64,000 bases of DNA from SMWN01 sp965221455. GTDB lineage: Bacteria > Pseudomonadota > Gammaproteobacteria > Eutrophobiales > Eutrophobiaceae. The stretch lies in assembly GCA_965221455.1 (NCBI GenBank), contig OZ244890.1, positions 806,001 through 870,000 on the forward strand. Reading direction: 5' to 3'. The notes below the pieces were generated by a model, which was not told the DNA's origin, did no database searches, and saw only the letters and a list, made by a program, of their open reading frames with translations. Shown here one piece after another: positions 28,701-34,307 of this stretch (within the stretch, counting starts at the first letter, position 1; each line of letters begins with the position of its first letter). The position numbers and the translations under genes are program-made.

Positions 28701-28916
28701 CCCTCGTTTAGTGAGATCAGTGCGAATATTGCAAGGGGGGTGGCCAGCGGTCGTCTTGATGTCGATGGCAGCGGCGGTGCTGCGAATCAGAGTGACGGGC
28801 TGATGATAGGCCGCTATCTGTTTGGTATTCGTGATACGGCGGGCTTGCTTGATACTATCCCGGGCAATCCATCGTTCAGTGCGGTCACGACGAATATCGG
28901 CGCACTTTTGCAATAG
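19701..28916 (+). CDS. Giant secreted repeat protein with Calx-beta-like repeats and dockerin-like C-terminus
   Basis: About 3,071 residues from the ATG at 19701, which has GAGG 5 bases upstream and opens a long signal peptide (hydrophobic core TAAMAAVALMTAW, likely cut at ARA-QS). Residues about 50-690 are a unique region with several Cys and many Trp. About 690-875 hold two Ig-like units ending GNWLRVQV and GSWLRVMA. Residues 877-2960 are 19 tandem units of about 110 residues with consensus LxVxEGGxxxYTLxL, LTFxxxNWNxxQTVTVxGVE, then VxVTDND. The last 110 residues hold two near-identical dockerin-like motifs. The architecture fits a Ca-binding surface or released adhesin. GC content is visibly higher than in flanking housekeeping genes. 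No dedicated secretion genes are adjacent. Confidence 0.85.
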   Translation: MYALAGITRQLRPTAERSGAWRGMTAAMAAVALMTAWASPAARAQSALADSFRGLGAPANYVIPDTGGSGHTYNLGSNLSIRSADGDGISNFAALNGRDNIQVGNNVVVVRWFVLNSHVNEHHSGTSTGALVGDNWIFRETPHTCSTDDSITGDMVTEFCEVKMAPSALHSPGGPYKIARRVRNPRLDVTVTVYDADGQAFTVRCRRNNSHPQSYIEGGGTGSLLRPERTTVQRDARCHTPQAVVNTYNAGNIGTSLLHRDFNTPMYAEAPDTASYTYTGTINNETLTTRRTCSVVIVGESGPNTPCPEGTNPVLYPNSGIPTGGWTQIGMSEIISPTTLKVWYDRQSGPLNLSDPFRTSLLRAFPAFANFLAAWNAGDNDWHNPFTGGFTTVPGPGRLFSLASNAPVTQIHCMANRAILRTSSEQITAEYDAFMALRPLCQSTPYALTKQSVGAAAGSVDYNDGWGAWSTGNITDKNQTRTCNAGTDGHCTNAYGTDTTNHGQTEARPSETFWRNYIVNGPAGHTNATERNGRDISSVTLARNNSDGRLRVQSTNFVSGPSVIYSSLHITTDQATPSTGTLLENISLKSGLSRPNSSWTAIPGPGVVFYRPSANNGVVLLDTSCNASGDLRVRSGTTTDTEQTVQASSLLCNIGAGAAAITKQAIGALSATDNYIHDATLVSLGAIQDSTPNTPANVGDILTAGALSHPTLTVNISAHQWQRCTTQNCSSATAISPGGTAATYTVQAADQGNWLRVQVTQGGDFNDTLFSNSVQADRRGAIGTLTGTARVGGTLTAGSVTDPDASPNTDVGTITHEWQTATASAGPFTAAPGTNNTATYTIASDQSQIGSWLRVMASYPNAGGGSLTADPVAVAGVRVSLTSLSVTEGGSSQYTLVLGSRPSNEVTISVTSGHAAVTATTSLTFTVGNWNVAKTVTVMGVEDANTDSETGVQLSHTVSSSDTVYAGMTPPAVTVNVMDIDTGVSASTATLAVDEGGTNMYTLNLNTRPTHAVTIAVTSDHPAVTLNPATLSFDMNNWNQPQAVTVTAIEDANATSETGVQLSHALSSSDTLYAAVTPPTVTVSVTDNDTASVTVSTTTLAVNEGGTNQYTLRLATPPSHEVTLGVTSDHAAATVSPATLRFDMNTWNQVQTVTVMGVEDADTNDVSGVQLRHTVRSSDTLYAALTPPVVTVSVTDNDVGVTVSTTTLAVNEGGTSEYTLRLETQPTHAVMLSVTSDHAAVTVTSPLTFDRDNWNRLQTVTVTAVEDANTDSERGVQLSHTMSSSDTRYAALIPPAVTVSVTDNDAGVVVSTDTLAVNEGGTSAYTLRLTTPPSRNVTLSVASDNAAVSVSPASLRFNSRTWNQVQTVTVTGAEDADTDSETGVQLSHTVSSGDAGYAAVTPSAVTVSVTDNDTAAVLVSTAKLTVNEGGTSAYTLRLATPPSHDVTLSVTSDNAAVTVTASLTFTRHTWNQAQTVTVTGVEDANATGETGVQLSHAVSSSDTAYAAVTPLAVTVTVTDNDTPGVTVIASPATVAVGESHTGGYRVVLNTRPSADVTVAVTSGDPEAVSATPSLTFSEDNWDSMQTVMVTGVEDADSNHESVRLSHTVTSMDSSYNGVAVTVANADRDDNSGTVTVTVTDNEVAGATVSATLLTVAEGSTVTYTLELNTRPSAAVTVMVSSDAQDAVTATPSLTFTTTNWNVARTVTVTGVEDTDASNERVRLSHTVSSMDNDYNDVSIFPVVVNTTDNDTAGVRLSTTALTVAEGGNNTFTVVLDSLPTDIVSMVISNPDDGAVSISPSDFVFSGADWDQARTVTVMAVEDTDARDERVSLTLNSASTDLNYDGRAAARSVAVTVTDDEVPPPGVTVSLTTLAVAEGGTGDYTVVLDAPPRAAVNITVRSDDISAATATATSPLMFTSDNWSMPQTVTVMGVEDVDAVSESGVRLSHRVSSTDARYGTLTPDAVRVNLTDNDTAGLDVVTELNVKEGEMGTLTLKLHSRPTHPVVVLIESANTAIATVTPSPSLTFNETNWHIARTVTVTGIEDVDARDAMVALRLGSISADLDYLGLAASIAVTVTDDDKGGLLVTPTMLTLGEGGRATYTLVLDSKPFGNVQFNLRPATGTAIEHVRVAPGNLFFGQRNWNQPQTVTLTGVEDADTNNESVRLLYVPTSLNSVDTATFTTTVSVDVTVTDNDVVGVTVDPTNRILDERGNSAYTLVLNTRPTDPVTVVVASDNMNAATVIDATRIFDTNNWNIAQTVTVFGVPDPDTHDANVRLTHTATSMDTRYHSVAITPVTLRVTDSDTAAVTVTPSSRTLAEGGLADSYTVRLSHRPTADVSIAVTSADAGAVSVSPATLMLTADNWDEAQTVTIRAVEDADATDESVRLRHAATSADSHYNAIAIAHVTARVNDDETAGVTVTSSALSVPEGGSADYTLMLTSQPSADVTVNLSRLDHRVATASPTRLTFTTSDWRTARTVTVRGVQDPDANPVSIKLSHRAKSADPAYNEVRIDVVDVTVTDDDTAGMTVTPGRLTVGEGGTGSYTLALSTRPSADVRIMVTSDNTAAATVSSTPLMFTTSNWSQARTVRVVAVEDANMSNETVLLTHTASSRDSTYNGSAVTTMLPVTVADNDAVGVTVDPTNPTIDEGGTGSYMVVLNTRPTDEVRVTVSNGNTAGATASPATLTFTTDNWNTVQTVTLTGVEDDDTSNASVRLSHTSASADSAYNAGAVTIAAVDVTVRDDDTAGVAVSQTALTILEGGSGNYMLALTSQPDAAVTIAVSSANTAAVTATATLTFTEDNWNTAQTVTVMGVDDADANDASGVQLSHAVTSTGTAYAAVTVAAVSVTVNDDETAGLTVTPGRVTVGEGGSGTYMLVLTSRPNAAVTVAVSSPDTDAVTVTATASLTFNMDNWNSAQTVTVMGVRDADTDDERVQLSHTVTSMDIAYRAVTATVVVTVTEFNLDVDGSGGTANQSDGLMIGRYLFGIRDMAGLLDTIPGSPSFSEISANIARGVASGRLDVDGSGGAANQSDGLMIGRYLFGIRDTAGLLDTIPGNPSFSAVTTNIGALLQ
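22329..28580 (+). repeat. 19 tandem ~330-bp coding repeats (Calx-beta-like)
   Basis: Protein repeats of about 105-120 residues. The first six are most alike (TTLAVNEGG, TPPSH-VTLSV, GVQLSHTVSSSDT and PPAVTVSVTDND recur), pointing to recent expansion; units 9, 11 and 12 are the most diverged. Unit 7 carries an insertion (DRDDNSG) and unit 12 is unusually long. Acidic EGG, EDAD and TDND positions fit Ca2+ binding at unit junctions. At the DNA level, runs such as GTGACGGTGACGG make slippage and recombination likely. Confidence 0.9.
28581..28913 (+). repeat. Twin dockerin-like calcium motifs at the C-terminus
   Basis: Two copies of LDVDGSGGxANQSDGLMIGR followed by YLFGIRDxAGLLDTIPG, about 56 residues apart. 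Each has the DxDGxG loop and the LxxxRYLxG helix typical of type I dockerin or EF-hand-like duplicated motifs. In cellulosomes dockerins bind cohesins; in other bacteria such tails are common on large secreted proteins with unknown partners. No cohesin is encoded in this window. Confidence 0.7.
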
Positions 28917-28955
28917 TGGGTCAATAGACAGACCGCTCATTGCACAGGCCTGGCG

Positions 28956-29226
28956 GTATCAGTTCAGCAACACATTGCGCTTATTGCAGGATAAAGACGC
29001 GTGCAATCTCGGTAGATTATCGGCTGAAGGGTGTTTATACGTCTCGGGAATCAAGCGATACAAGCGGGGGATGCACAATGCAATGGCGGCACAGCGTCTG
29101 CGTTGCTGCAACTCCTGGAGACACAGGGTTTGACCGCCGCCCCTGAGCACAGCGGTAACAGTCGCCGGAAAGCGCACCGTGAGCAAGGTTTGGCGAGATT
29201 GCTGGTCAACAAGCACCGAATCAGAG
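28956..29226 (+). repeat. Right copy of the ~270-bp direct repeat
   Basis: Partner of 18822-19093, beginning 40 bases after the giant gene's stop. The same blocks occur in the same order. Its last part (GGTCAACA, GAATCAG) occurs a third time at 29520-29556, on the far side of a fragment of the giant gene. Non-coding as far as can be seen. Confidence 0.9.
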
Positions 29227-29228
29227 TC

Positions 29229-29490
29229 GAGTAAGGCACAGCTGGAGATGTGGTATAACCGGCAGGCCAGGTCACAACGCGGCCAATTGCCGCACCTCCA
29301 TCAGCCCGGCGTTCCCGGACTTTGCCGACTGCCTGAACGCCTGGAATGCGAGCGACAACAACGGGGGCAACCCGTTGACCGGGGGCCTTACCGCTATTCC
29401 GGGACCCGCGTCCTTTAACAATAGCGGCGTACGGGAAATGCATGGCAGCGCTACGAACGCAGAGCTTCGTACGTTCTCATCCTCAGGCCA
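29229..29490 (+). pseudogene. Fragment of a second copy of the giant gene (N-terminal region)
   Basis: DNA here aligns with 20716-20965 inside the giant gene: CTGGAGATGTGGTATAACCG against CTGAAGGTGTGGTATGACCG, then CGTTCCCGG, CCTGGAATGCG, CAACCCGTT and a TTCCGGGACC block in the same order. One reading gives FPDFADCLNAWNASDNNGGN and NPLTGGLTAIPGPA, clearly matching FPAFANFLAAWNAGDND and NPFTGGFTTVPGPG of the intact protein. It is frameshifted and has no start or end. Relic of a tandem duplication. Confidence 0.85.
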
Positions 29491-29875
29491 CATTTGTACT
29501 TGGGAAGGATGATTCTACCTGGTCAACAGTCCCGAATCAGAGGCGTTCTCGACATTGGTCTGATGCGGTGCAAAGCAACGCATCAGCCTTGTCCAAAGGC
29601 ATCGATACTAGATTGTCTGATGACCGATGTGCCGGACAGGATGCGGGTATCACCGCCTGCCTTGACACTCAGGGGGAAGCGCCGGCGTTATCGCCGTTCC
29701 ACGTCACACGCCGTGCCGGGTAGGCTACCGCCTTGGCCCGTCGGTGCCTGTGTCGGTCTGGATGCGATTAAACGGCGACCAGGCGATATGATCAGGGATT
29801 ATTCACTGCTGTACAGTACATTATCAATCGTAACAAAAAGTGCTGTGTGTGGCGCACTCATAACAAGGGATTGCG
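29491..29875. other. Remains of a third repeat copy and purM upstream region
   Basis: 29520-29556 repeats the right end of the direct repeat plus the adjoining GGCGTTCTCGACATT found at 19092-19106. 29560-29586 forms an 8-bp stem hairpin (CTGATGCG/CGCATCAG) with an inner TGC/GCA pair and no T-run. 29797-29866 resembles 19199-19265. No gene is supported. The purM promoter must lie here or has been replaced by insertion DNA. Confidence 0.5.
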
Positions 29876-30952
29876 ATGACTCCAGCTCCCCGATACCATT
29901 GCCGCTTGCAAAACCAGAACCCGAAAAAACTTAGTTATCAAGATGCCGGTGTCAGTATAGACATTGGTAATCAATTGATTGAGCGGATCTCCTCAGCAGC
30001 GTCGTCCACCCGTGGCAAAGGCGTCATGGGCAACCTGGGTGGCTTTGGTGCGCTCTTCGATATCGGTGCGATGGATTACAAAGATCCGGTTCTTGTTTCC
30101 GGCACCGACGGTGTCGGTACCAAGTTAAAACTCGCCGCCGAGATGAATCAACATGGCACTATCGGCATCGATCTGGTCGCGATGTGTGCCAACGACATCC
30201 TTGTACAGGGTGCCAGTCCTTTATTTTTCCTGGATTATTTCGCCTGTGGAAAATTGGATGTTGATGTGGCAAGTGATGTAATTAATGGCATCGCACAAGG
30301 CTGCAAGCTTGCAGGGTGCGCCTTGATTGGTGGAGAAACGGCGGAAATGCCGGGTATGTACGCCAACGGAGAATATGATCTGGCGGGTTTTTGTGTCGGT
30401 GCAGTTGAGCGTAAAAATATTATTGATGGTAACAATGTGGAAGCGGGAGATATTCTGATAGGCATCGCTTCCAGCGGACCACATGCCAATGGTTATTCTC
30501 TCATACGCACGGTTCTCGAATTATCCGCGGATAATCTAGGTACGGAATTTGACGGGAAAACGCTCGGACAGGTACTCCTTGAACCGACAAAAATATATGT
30601 CTCATCAATTAAACAACTTTTTCAAACATGTCATGTAAAAACCTTGTCTCATATCACAGGTGGTGGGTTAATAGAAAATCTGCCGCGCGTCATTCCAAAT
30701 GATACCCGGATAACCATAGAGTCCGGGAGCTGGGTATTACCTCCTATCTTTGAATGGCTGCAAAAAGAGGGAAATATAGAATCAGAAGAGATGTATCGCA
30801 CTTTTAATTGTGGCGTGGGTATGGTGGTTTGTGTTTCGGAAGAGGACAAGGATAAAGCAATCAAGAACCTGGAATCGTCAGGGGAAAGTGCATGGGAAAT
30901 CGGGAAGGTAGAAGCTAAACAAGAAGGGATTGCAGCCGTTCGTTGCCTTTAA
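29876..30952 (+). CDS. purM: Phosphoribosylformylglycinamidine cyclo-ligase (AIR synthetase)
   Basis: Fifth step of purine synthesis: ATP-dependent closure of FGAM to AIR. 358 residues with the family motifs LSYQDAGVSIDIGN, GNLGGFGALFDI, SGTDGVGTKLKLA, CANDILVQGASPLFFLDY, LIGGETAEMPGMY and HITGGGLIENLPRV. ATG start with AAGGGA 6 bases upstream; the first 18 residues are variable in the family. purN, the usual partner, is not downstream; instead the convergent trmJ abuts with no gap. Confidence 0.97.
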   Translation: MTPAPRYHCRLQNQNPKKLSYQDAGVSIDIGNQLIERISSAASSTRGKGVMGNLGGFGALFDIGAMDYKDPVLVSGTDGVGTKLKLAAEMNQHGTIGIDLVAMCANDILVQGASPLFFLDYFACGKLDVDVASDVINGIAQGCKLAGCALIGGETAEMPGMYANGEYDLAGFCVGAVERKNIIDGNNVEAGDILIGIASSGPHANGYSLIRTVLELSADNLGTEFDGKTLGQVLLEPTKIYVSSIKQLFQTCHVKTLSHITGGGLIENLPRVIPNDTRITIESGSWVLPPIFEWLQKEGNIESEEMYRTFNCGVGMVVCVSEEDKDKAIKNLESSGESAWEIGKVEAKQEGIAAVRCL

Positions 30953-31711
30953 TCACCCTTTGTTGTCTTTCGCCGCCTCCTGAACTGCGGCAAGAAATCC
31001 CCGCAAAATATTTATTTCATTTTTATCGGGATTCACGCGATTAAACAACAACTTTAAACGCCGCATCAACCTTCCAGGCCGTTCAGGATTCAAGAATCCA
31101 ACGTCAATCATACTTTCTTCCAGATGATCGTGGAAATGGATCATGTCATCTGTTGTAGCCAATTTTACTTTAGCTTTTCCATCTGTCTCGGCATCAGTTT
31201 TCTCTGCACTTCCTGATTGCAACACCTGAATAAATTCATAACATAATATTTGCACGGCGGATGCCACGTTCAGAGAACTGAAGTCCGGGTTCGTCGGTAT
31301 CTGCAAGATCACGTTGCAGTATTCCAGTTCTTCATTACTTAGACCTGAACTTTCTCTGCCGAAGACCAATGCCACCGGACCACTTTTAACTATTGTAGAT
31401 AATTTTGCTGCATATTCCCTGGGGGTAAATATCGGATGAGAAATAGTTCGTGGTCTGGCGGTACTTGCGACCACGGTGACACAACCACGTAAAGCCTGTT
31501 CAAGAGAATCACAAATTATAGCCTCGGCCAGAACGTCATCCGCACCTGCGGCCCGCGCCGTCGCTTCCGCATTCGGATAAGTCTTCGGTTTTACAAGATA
31601 GAGATTCTGATAACCCATGGTCTTCATGGCTCTTGCCGCAGCACCGATATTGCCAGGATGTGTCGTTTCAACCATCACTATGCGTACATTCTCTACCAAT
31701 GTTTTTACCAT
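30953..31711 (-). CDS. trmJ: tRNA (cytidine/uridine-2'-O)-methyltransferase TrmJ
   Basis: SPOUT-class methyltransferase that modifies position 32 of tRNAs. 252 residues: N-terminal IVMVETTHPGNIGAAARAMK (motif 1), a central VALVFGRESSGLSNEEL (motif 2) and IPTNPDFSSLNVASAVQI (motif 3) forming the knotted AdoMet site, plus a C-terminal helical extension with the RRLKLLFNR segment. Length is normal. Ends directly against purM (convergent). Divergent from suhB, with 115 bases between starts. Confidence 0.95.
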   Translation of the reverse strand: MVKTLVENVRIVMVETTHPGNIGAAARAMKTMGYQNLYLVKPKTYPNAEATARAAGADDVLAEAIICDSLEQALRGCVTVVASTARPRTISHPIFTPREYAAKLSTIVKSGPVALVFGRESSGLSNEELEYCNVILQIPTNPDFSSLNVASAVQILCYEFIQVLQSGSAEKTDAETDGKAKVKLATTDDMIHFHDHLEESMIDVGFLNPERPGRLMRRLKLLFNRVNPDKNEINILRGFLAAVQEAAKDNKG

Positions 31712-31826
31712 CCATGCTTCCCCAATTTGTTACTTATCATTGATGAGGTAATTTCCCGGGATTCCATTACAATGCACGCTGTTAATATTAACTCATTGTT
31801 TTTTGGCTATTATCCCGGAGTCGTTT

Positions 31827-32606
31827 ATGCATCCCGCTCTTAATATTGCAATTCGCGCTGCACGCGCCGCAGGAGACGTGATTATACGGCAAATTGATCA
31901 CGTGCATAATTTGCCGGTGATACAAAAAAGCAGAAACGATTTTGTCACCGAAGTGGATAAACGTGCCGAAATGATCATTGTTGAAACCTTGCATAAATCT
32001 TATCCGGATCATGCGATTTTAGCCGAAGAGAGTGGCCGACAAGGTAACAGTCCCCATGTGTGGATTATTGATCCGCTGGATGGCACCACCAACTACCTGC
32101 ATGGTTTTCCACAATATGCGGTTTCAATTGCGCTACAGCATAATGGTGAACTTGATCAGGCTGTTGTTTATGATCCCTTACGACAAGAGTTATTTACCGC
32201 AAGCCGCGGTGCCGGTGCCATGTTAAATAACAAACGCATACGTGTCAGCAAACAAAAACATCTGCAAGGTGCATTACTGGGCACCGGTTTTCCTTTCAGG
32301 GAACAGGATCGCCTGGATGAATATCTTGATACTTTCAAGGCACTCTTTTCAATGACCGCAGGTATTCGACGAGCAGGAGCGGCATCGCTTGATCTTGCCT
32401 ATGTTGCTTGTGGAAGACTGGATGGCTTCTGGGAGTTTGGACTGGAGCCCTGGGATATGGCTGCCGGTGCCCTGCTTGTAAAGGAGGCGGGAGGGATGAG
32501 TAGTGATATTTACGGTGATGGAAACTATATGGAATCCGGAAACATCATTGCTGCAAACCCTGAAATTATCAGTGTGATGATAAAGAGAATTAATTCCAAA
32601 CAATAA
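31827..32606 (+). CDS. suhB: Inositol-1-monophosphatase family protein SuhB
   Basis: About 259 residues. Li-sensitive Mg-dependent phosphatase fold: the metal site is built from EE in HAILAEESG, IDPLDGTTNYLHGFP and the late WEFGLEPWDMAAGALL motif. SuhB also works in rRNA antitermination in enterics. The ATG at 31827 is chosen because it gives the family start MHPALNIAIRAARAAGD and has CGGAG 6 bases upstream; the open frame also extends to a TTG at 31803. trmJ and suhB are common divergent neighbours in gammaproteobacteria. Confidence 0.95.
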   Translation: MHPALNIAIRAARAAGDVIIRQIDHVHNLPVIQKSRNDFVTEVDKRAEMIIVETLHKSYPDHAILAEESGRQGNSPHVWIIDPLDGTTNYLHGFPQYAVSIALQHNGELDQAVVYDPLRQELFTASRGAGAMLNNKRIRVSKQKHLQGALLGTGFPFREQDRLDEYLDTFKALFSMTAGIRRAGAASLDLAYVACGRLDGFWEFGLEPWDMAAGALLVKEAGGMSSDIYGDGNYMESGNIIAANPEIISVMIKRINSKQ

Positions 32607-32677
32607 ACAACAATTAATTATTTACTGAACTACAGAGAAATGAAACACCGACCCGGCTCTTTTTACTGCAAACCAGC

Positions 32678-32821
32678 ATGATTAATAATAGCGACTCGCC
32701 TAAAGTCCTGTTGGTCTCAACCTCATTTCCAATTGATGGCGGCACGCAGAGCGGCATATTCGTGGAGCACTTGGCGAACCAACTTTCAAAACAACATTCG
32801 TTAAGCGCTGCGCTAACGTAA
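32678..32821 (+). pseudogene. N-terminal scrap of a GT4-like glycosyltransferase
   Basis: An ATG frame reads MINNSDSPKVLLVSTSFPID then GGTQSGIFVEHLANQLSKQH and ends after 47 codons. This is the first strand-loop-helix of GT-B glycosyltransferases (KVLLVSTSFP...GG...F..LA..L). The rest of the gene is missing; at about 32805 the sequence becomes the 3' side of an oppositely oriented membrane gene, so a deletion or rearrangement has joined two broken genes tail to tail. Confidence 0.65.
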
Positions 32822-33669
32822 AATCCCGATTTTGATACGAATCCAGAATAAAATCAGGCTTGTAAACAAGATACACTACCGTAGCAAGGATAAACAAACA
32901 AAGTACTTGATGAAGTCTGCGTAACAGTGTGCTCATCGCGATAAATCGAAATAGCGTAATTTCCGCAACAAGACAAAATAGCGGTAACAGGATAGCGTTT
33001 TCCTTACTGAGAATACCTAACGGCCAACAAATAAACAGGCCTGTAAAAAGTGCCCGATCCCCTGTCTCTCCGGTATTTGCAATCCGGGTTAACCTGCATC
33101 TTGAATATGCAGCAAATCCCAACAAAGTAAACAATGCTGATAGTTGTGTCATCCGTTGCACCGAATAAAGCACTGTGCTGACATTAAGGGGATGAAGTAT
33201 CCAGATCACGGCTGTTAACAGCGCAACCCAATAACCATATTTTTGACTGACTGGATGACAGATACTGTTGTCCAGTAATCTATTCGCACGAAATATCCAG
33301 TTAATGATCAGAAAAATGATCCAGGCTGTGAACAAGTGGATAAACAGGTTTACAAGTTTAAAACCGTATGGCTCAAGACCATGGATAACATGGTTCATTG
33401 CAAAACTTAGTAACGCGACAGGACGGGAAGATATTATGTGTATCTTCTCGTCGACACCAACGAATAATCGAGACATATTCGTAAGCGTAAAACTTTCAAT
33501 CTGTATATTCTTGTTTTCGACTATACTGCCATAATCATCAAGGACGAAGCCACCATCAAGACCCGGTAGATAAATTAAGGCAAGTGATTAAACATACAAA
33601 TGTGAAAAGAACTTTGTCTGTGATTATTCGTTCATATATTGATGCTGTGCCTTTTGTTTGGGTTAACAT
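32796..33669 (-). pseudogene. Broken membrane glycosyltransferase (O-mannosyltransferase-like)
   Basis: The 5' part starts at ATG 33669 (MLTQTKGTASIYER, then a membrane helix VLFTFVCLITCLNLSTG) and hits a stop near 33555. The adjacent frame, without its own start, continues GLDGGFVLDDYGSIVENKN, ISSRPVALLSFAMNHVIHG, FKLVNLFIHLF and HPLNVSTVLYSVQRM, which match the N-terminal half of TPR-linked polytopic mannosyltransferase-like proteins. A frameshift around 33560 joins the two. After LAQRLTNVV the frame runs antisense through the glycosyltransferase scrap, so the C-terminal half and TPRs are missing. Not functional. Confidence 0.75.
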
Positions 33670-33812
33670 AAGCACATTGACCTGCAAATATACGAATTCC
33701 GATACCTGACGGGGCGAAAAATCAAAAACGCAACCTCAGCGAGAAATATTCGTATTCCAGGCCCACAGACAATGACATCATCACTCCGGATCATATTGAG
33801 ACTTGTCGTGCT

Positions 33813-34307
33813 TCATTTTTCATCATCAACAAAAACCAGGTCATATTTTTCTAACCAGCCAGGATGAACCCCTCTAATTTCCTTTAATGAGGTCAGGTAT
33901 TTATCCATTTGCGTCCTGGAAAACTCCTCTGGCGCAACAACTAAAATAGCAGCGATCTCATGATATATTTTTTCAATACCGGGATTACCAGCCAGAAGTC
34001 TTGAATAAAATTGCAACTTCTCATAGCCATCATGCTCTTTACGAATTATATCCCACCAGATTTTGTCAATTTCGTCATCATATATTGATGCCAACACCTC
34101 GGAATGAAATTTTCCGGCATCTTCAAATCGTTCGTGCAAAAACAACACATTATACCTGGCGTGATAATCACGTAATTTTTCTATGTCTGATTCCGTATAA
34201 AGCCAGAAAACAAAGCAGGTGCAAACAAAAATAGAGCAGGCGAGTATCATGTAACTGATACATGGTCCTTCCATATCAAACATTGATTTAATATTTTCTT
34301 TATTCAC
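33813..34307 (-). CDS. Small single-span membrane protein of unknown function
   Basis: Last gene of the VTC-CotH row, directly after the CotH gene. Possible starts are GTG at 34307 (overlapping the CotH stop) or ATG at 34283; the open frame runs back to 34370 inside the CotH gene. One transmembrane helix (YMILACSIFVCTCFVFWLY) is followed by about 110 soluble residues rich in acidic and aromatic residues, with a helical-repeat look (LFLHERFEDAGKFHSEVL, PGIEKIYHEIAAILV). The family is not recognised. Gene order suggests it works with the CotH protein at the membrane. Confidence 0.6.
   Translation of the reverse strand: MNKENIKSMFDMEGPCISYMILACSIFVCTCFVFWLYTESDIEKLRDYHARYNVLFLHERFEDAGKFHSEVLASIYDDEIDKIWWDIIRKEHDGYEKLQFYSRLLAGNPGIEKIYHEIAAILVVAPEEFSRTQMDKYLTSLKEIRGVHPGWLEKYDLVFVDDEK

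Noticed and set aside
29209..29226. Possible integrase attachment site at the repeat end
   Set aside because: No integrase or tRNA nearby, and repeats of about 270 bp with substitutions do not fit a short att core.
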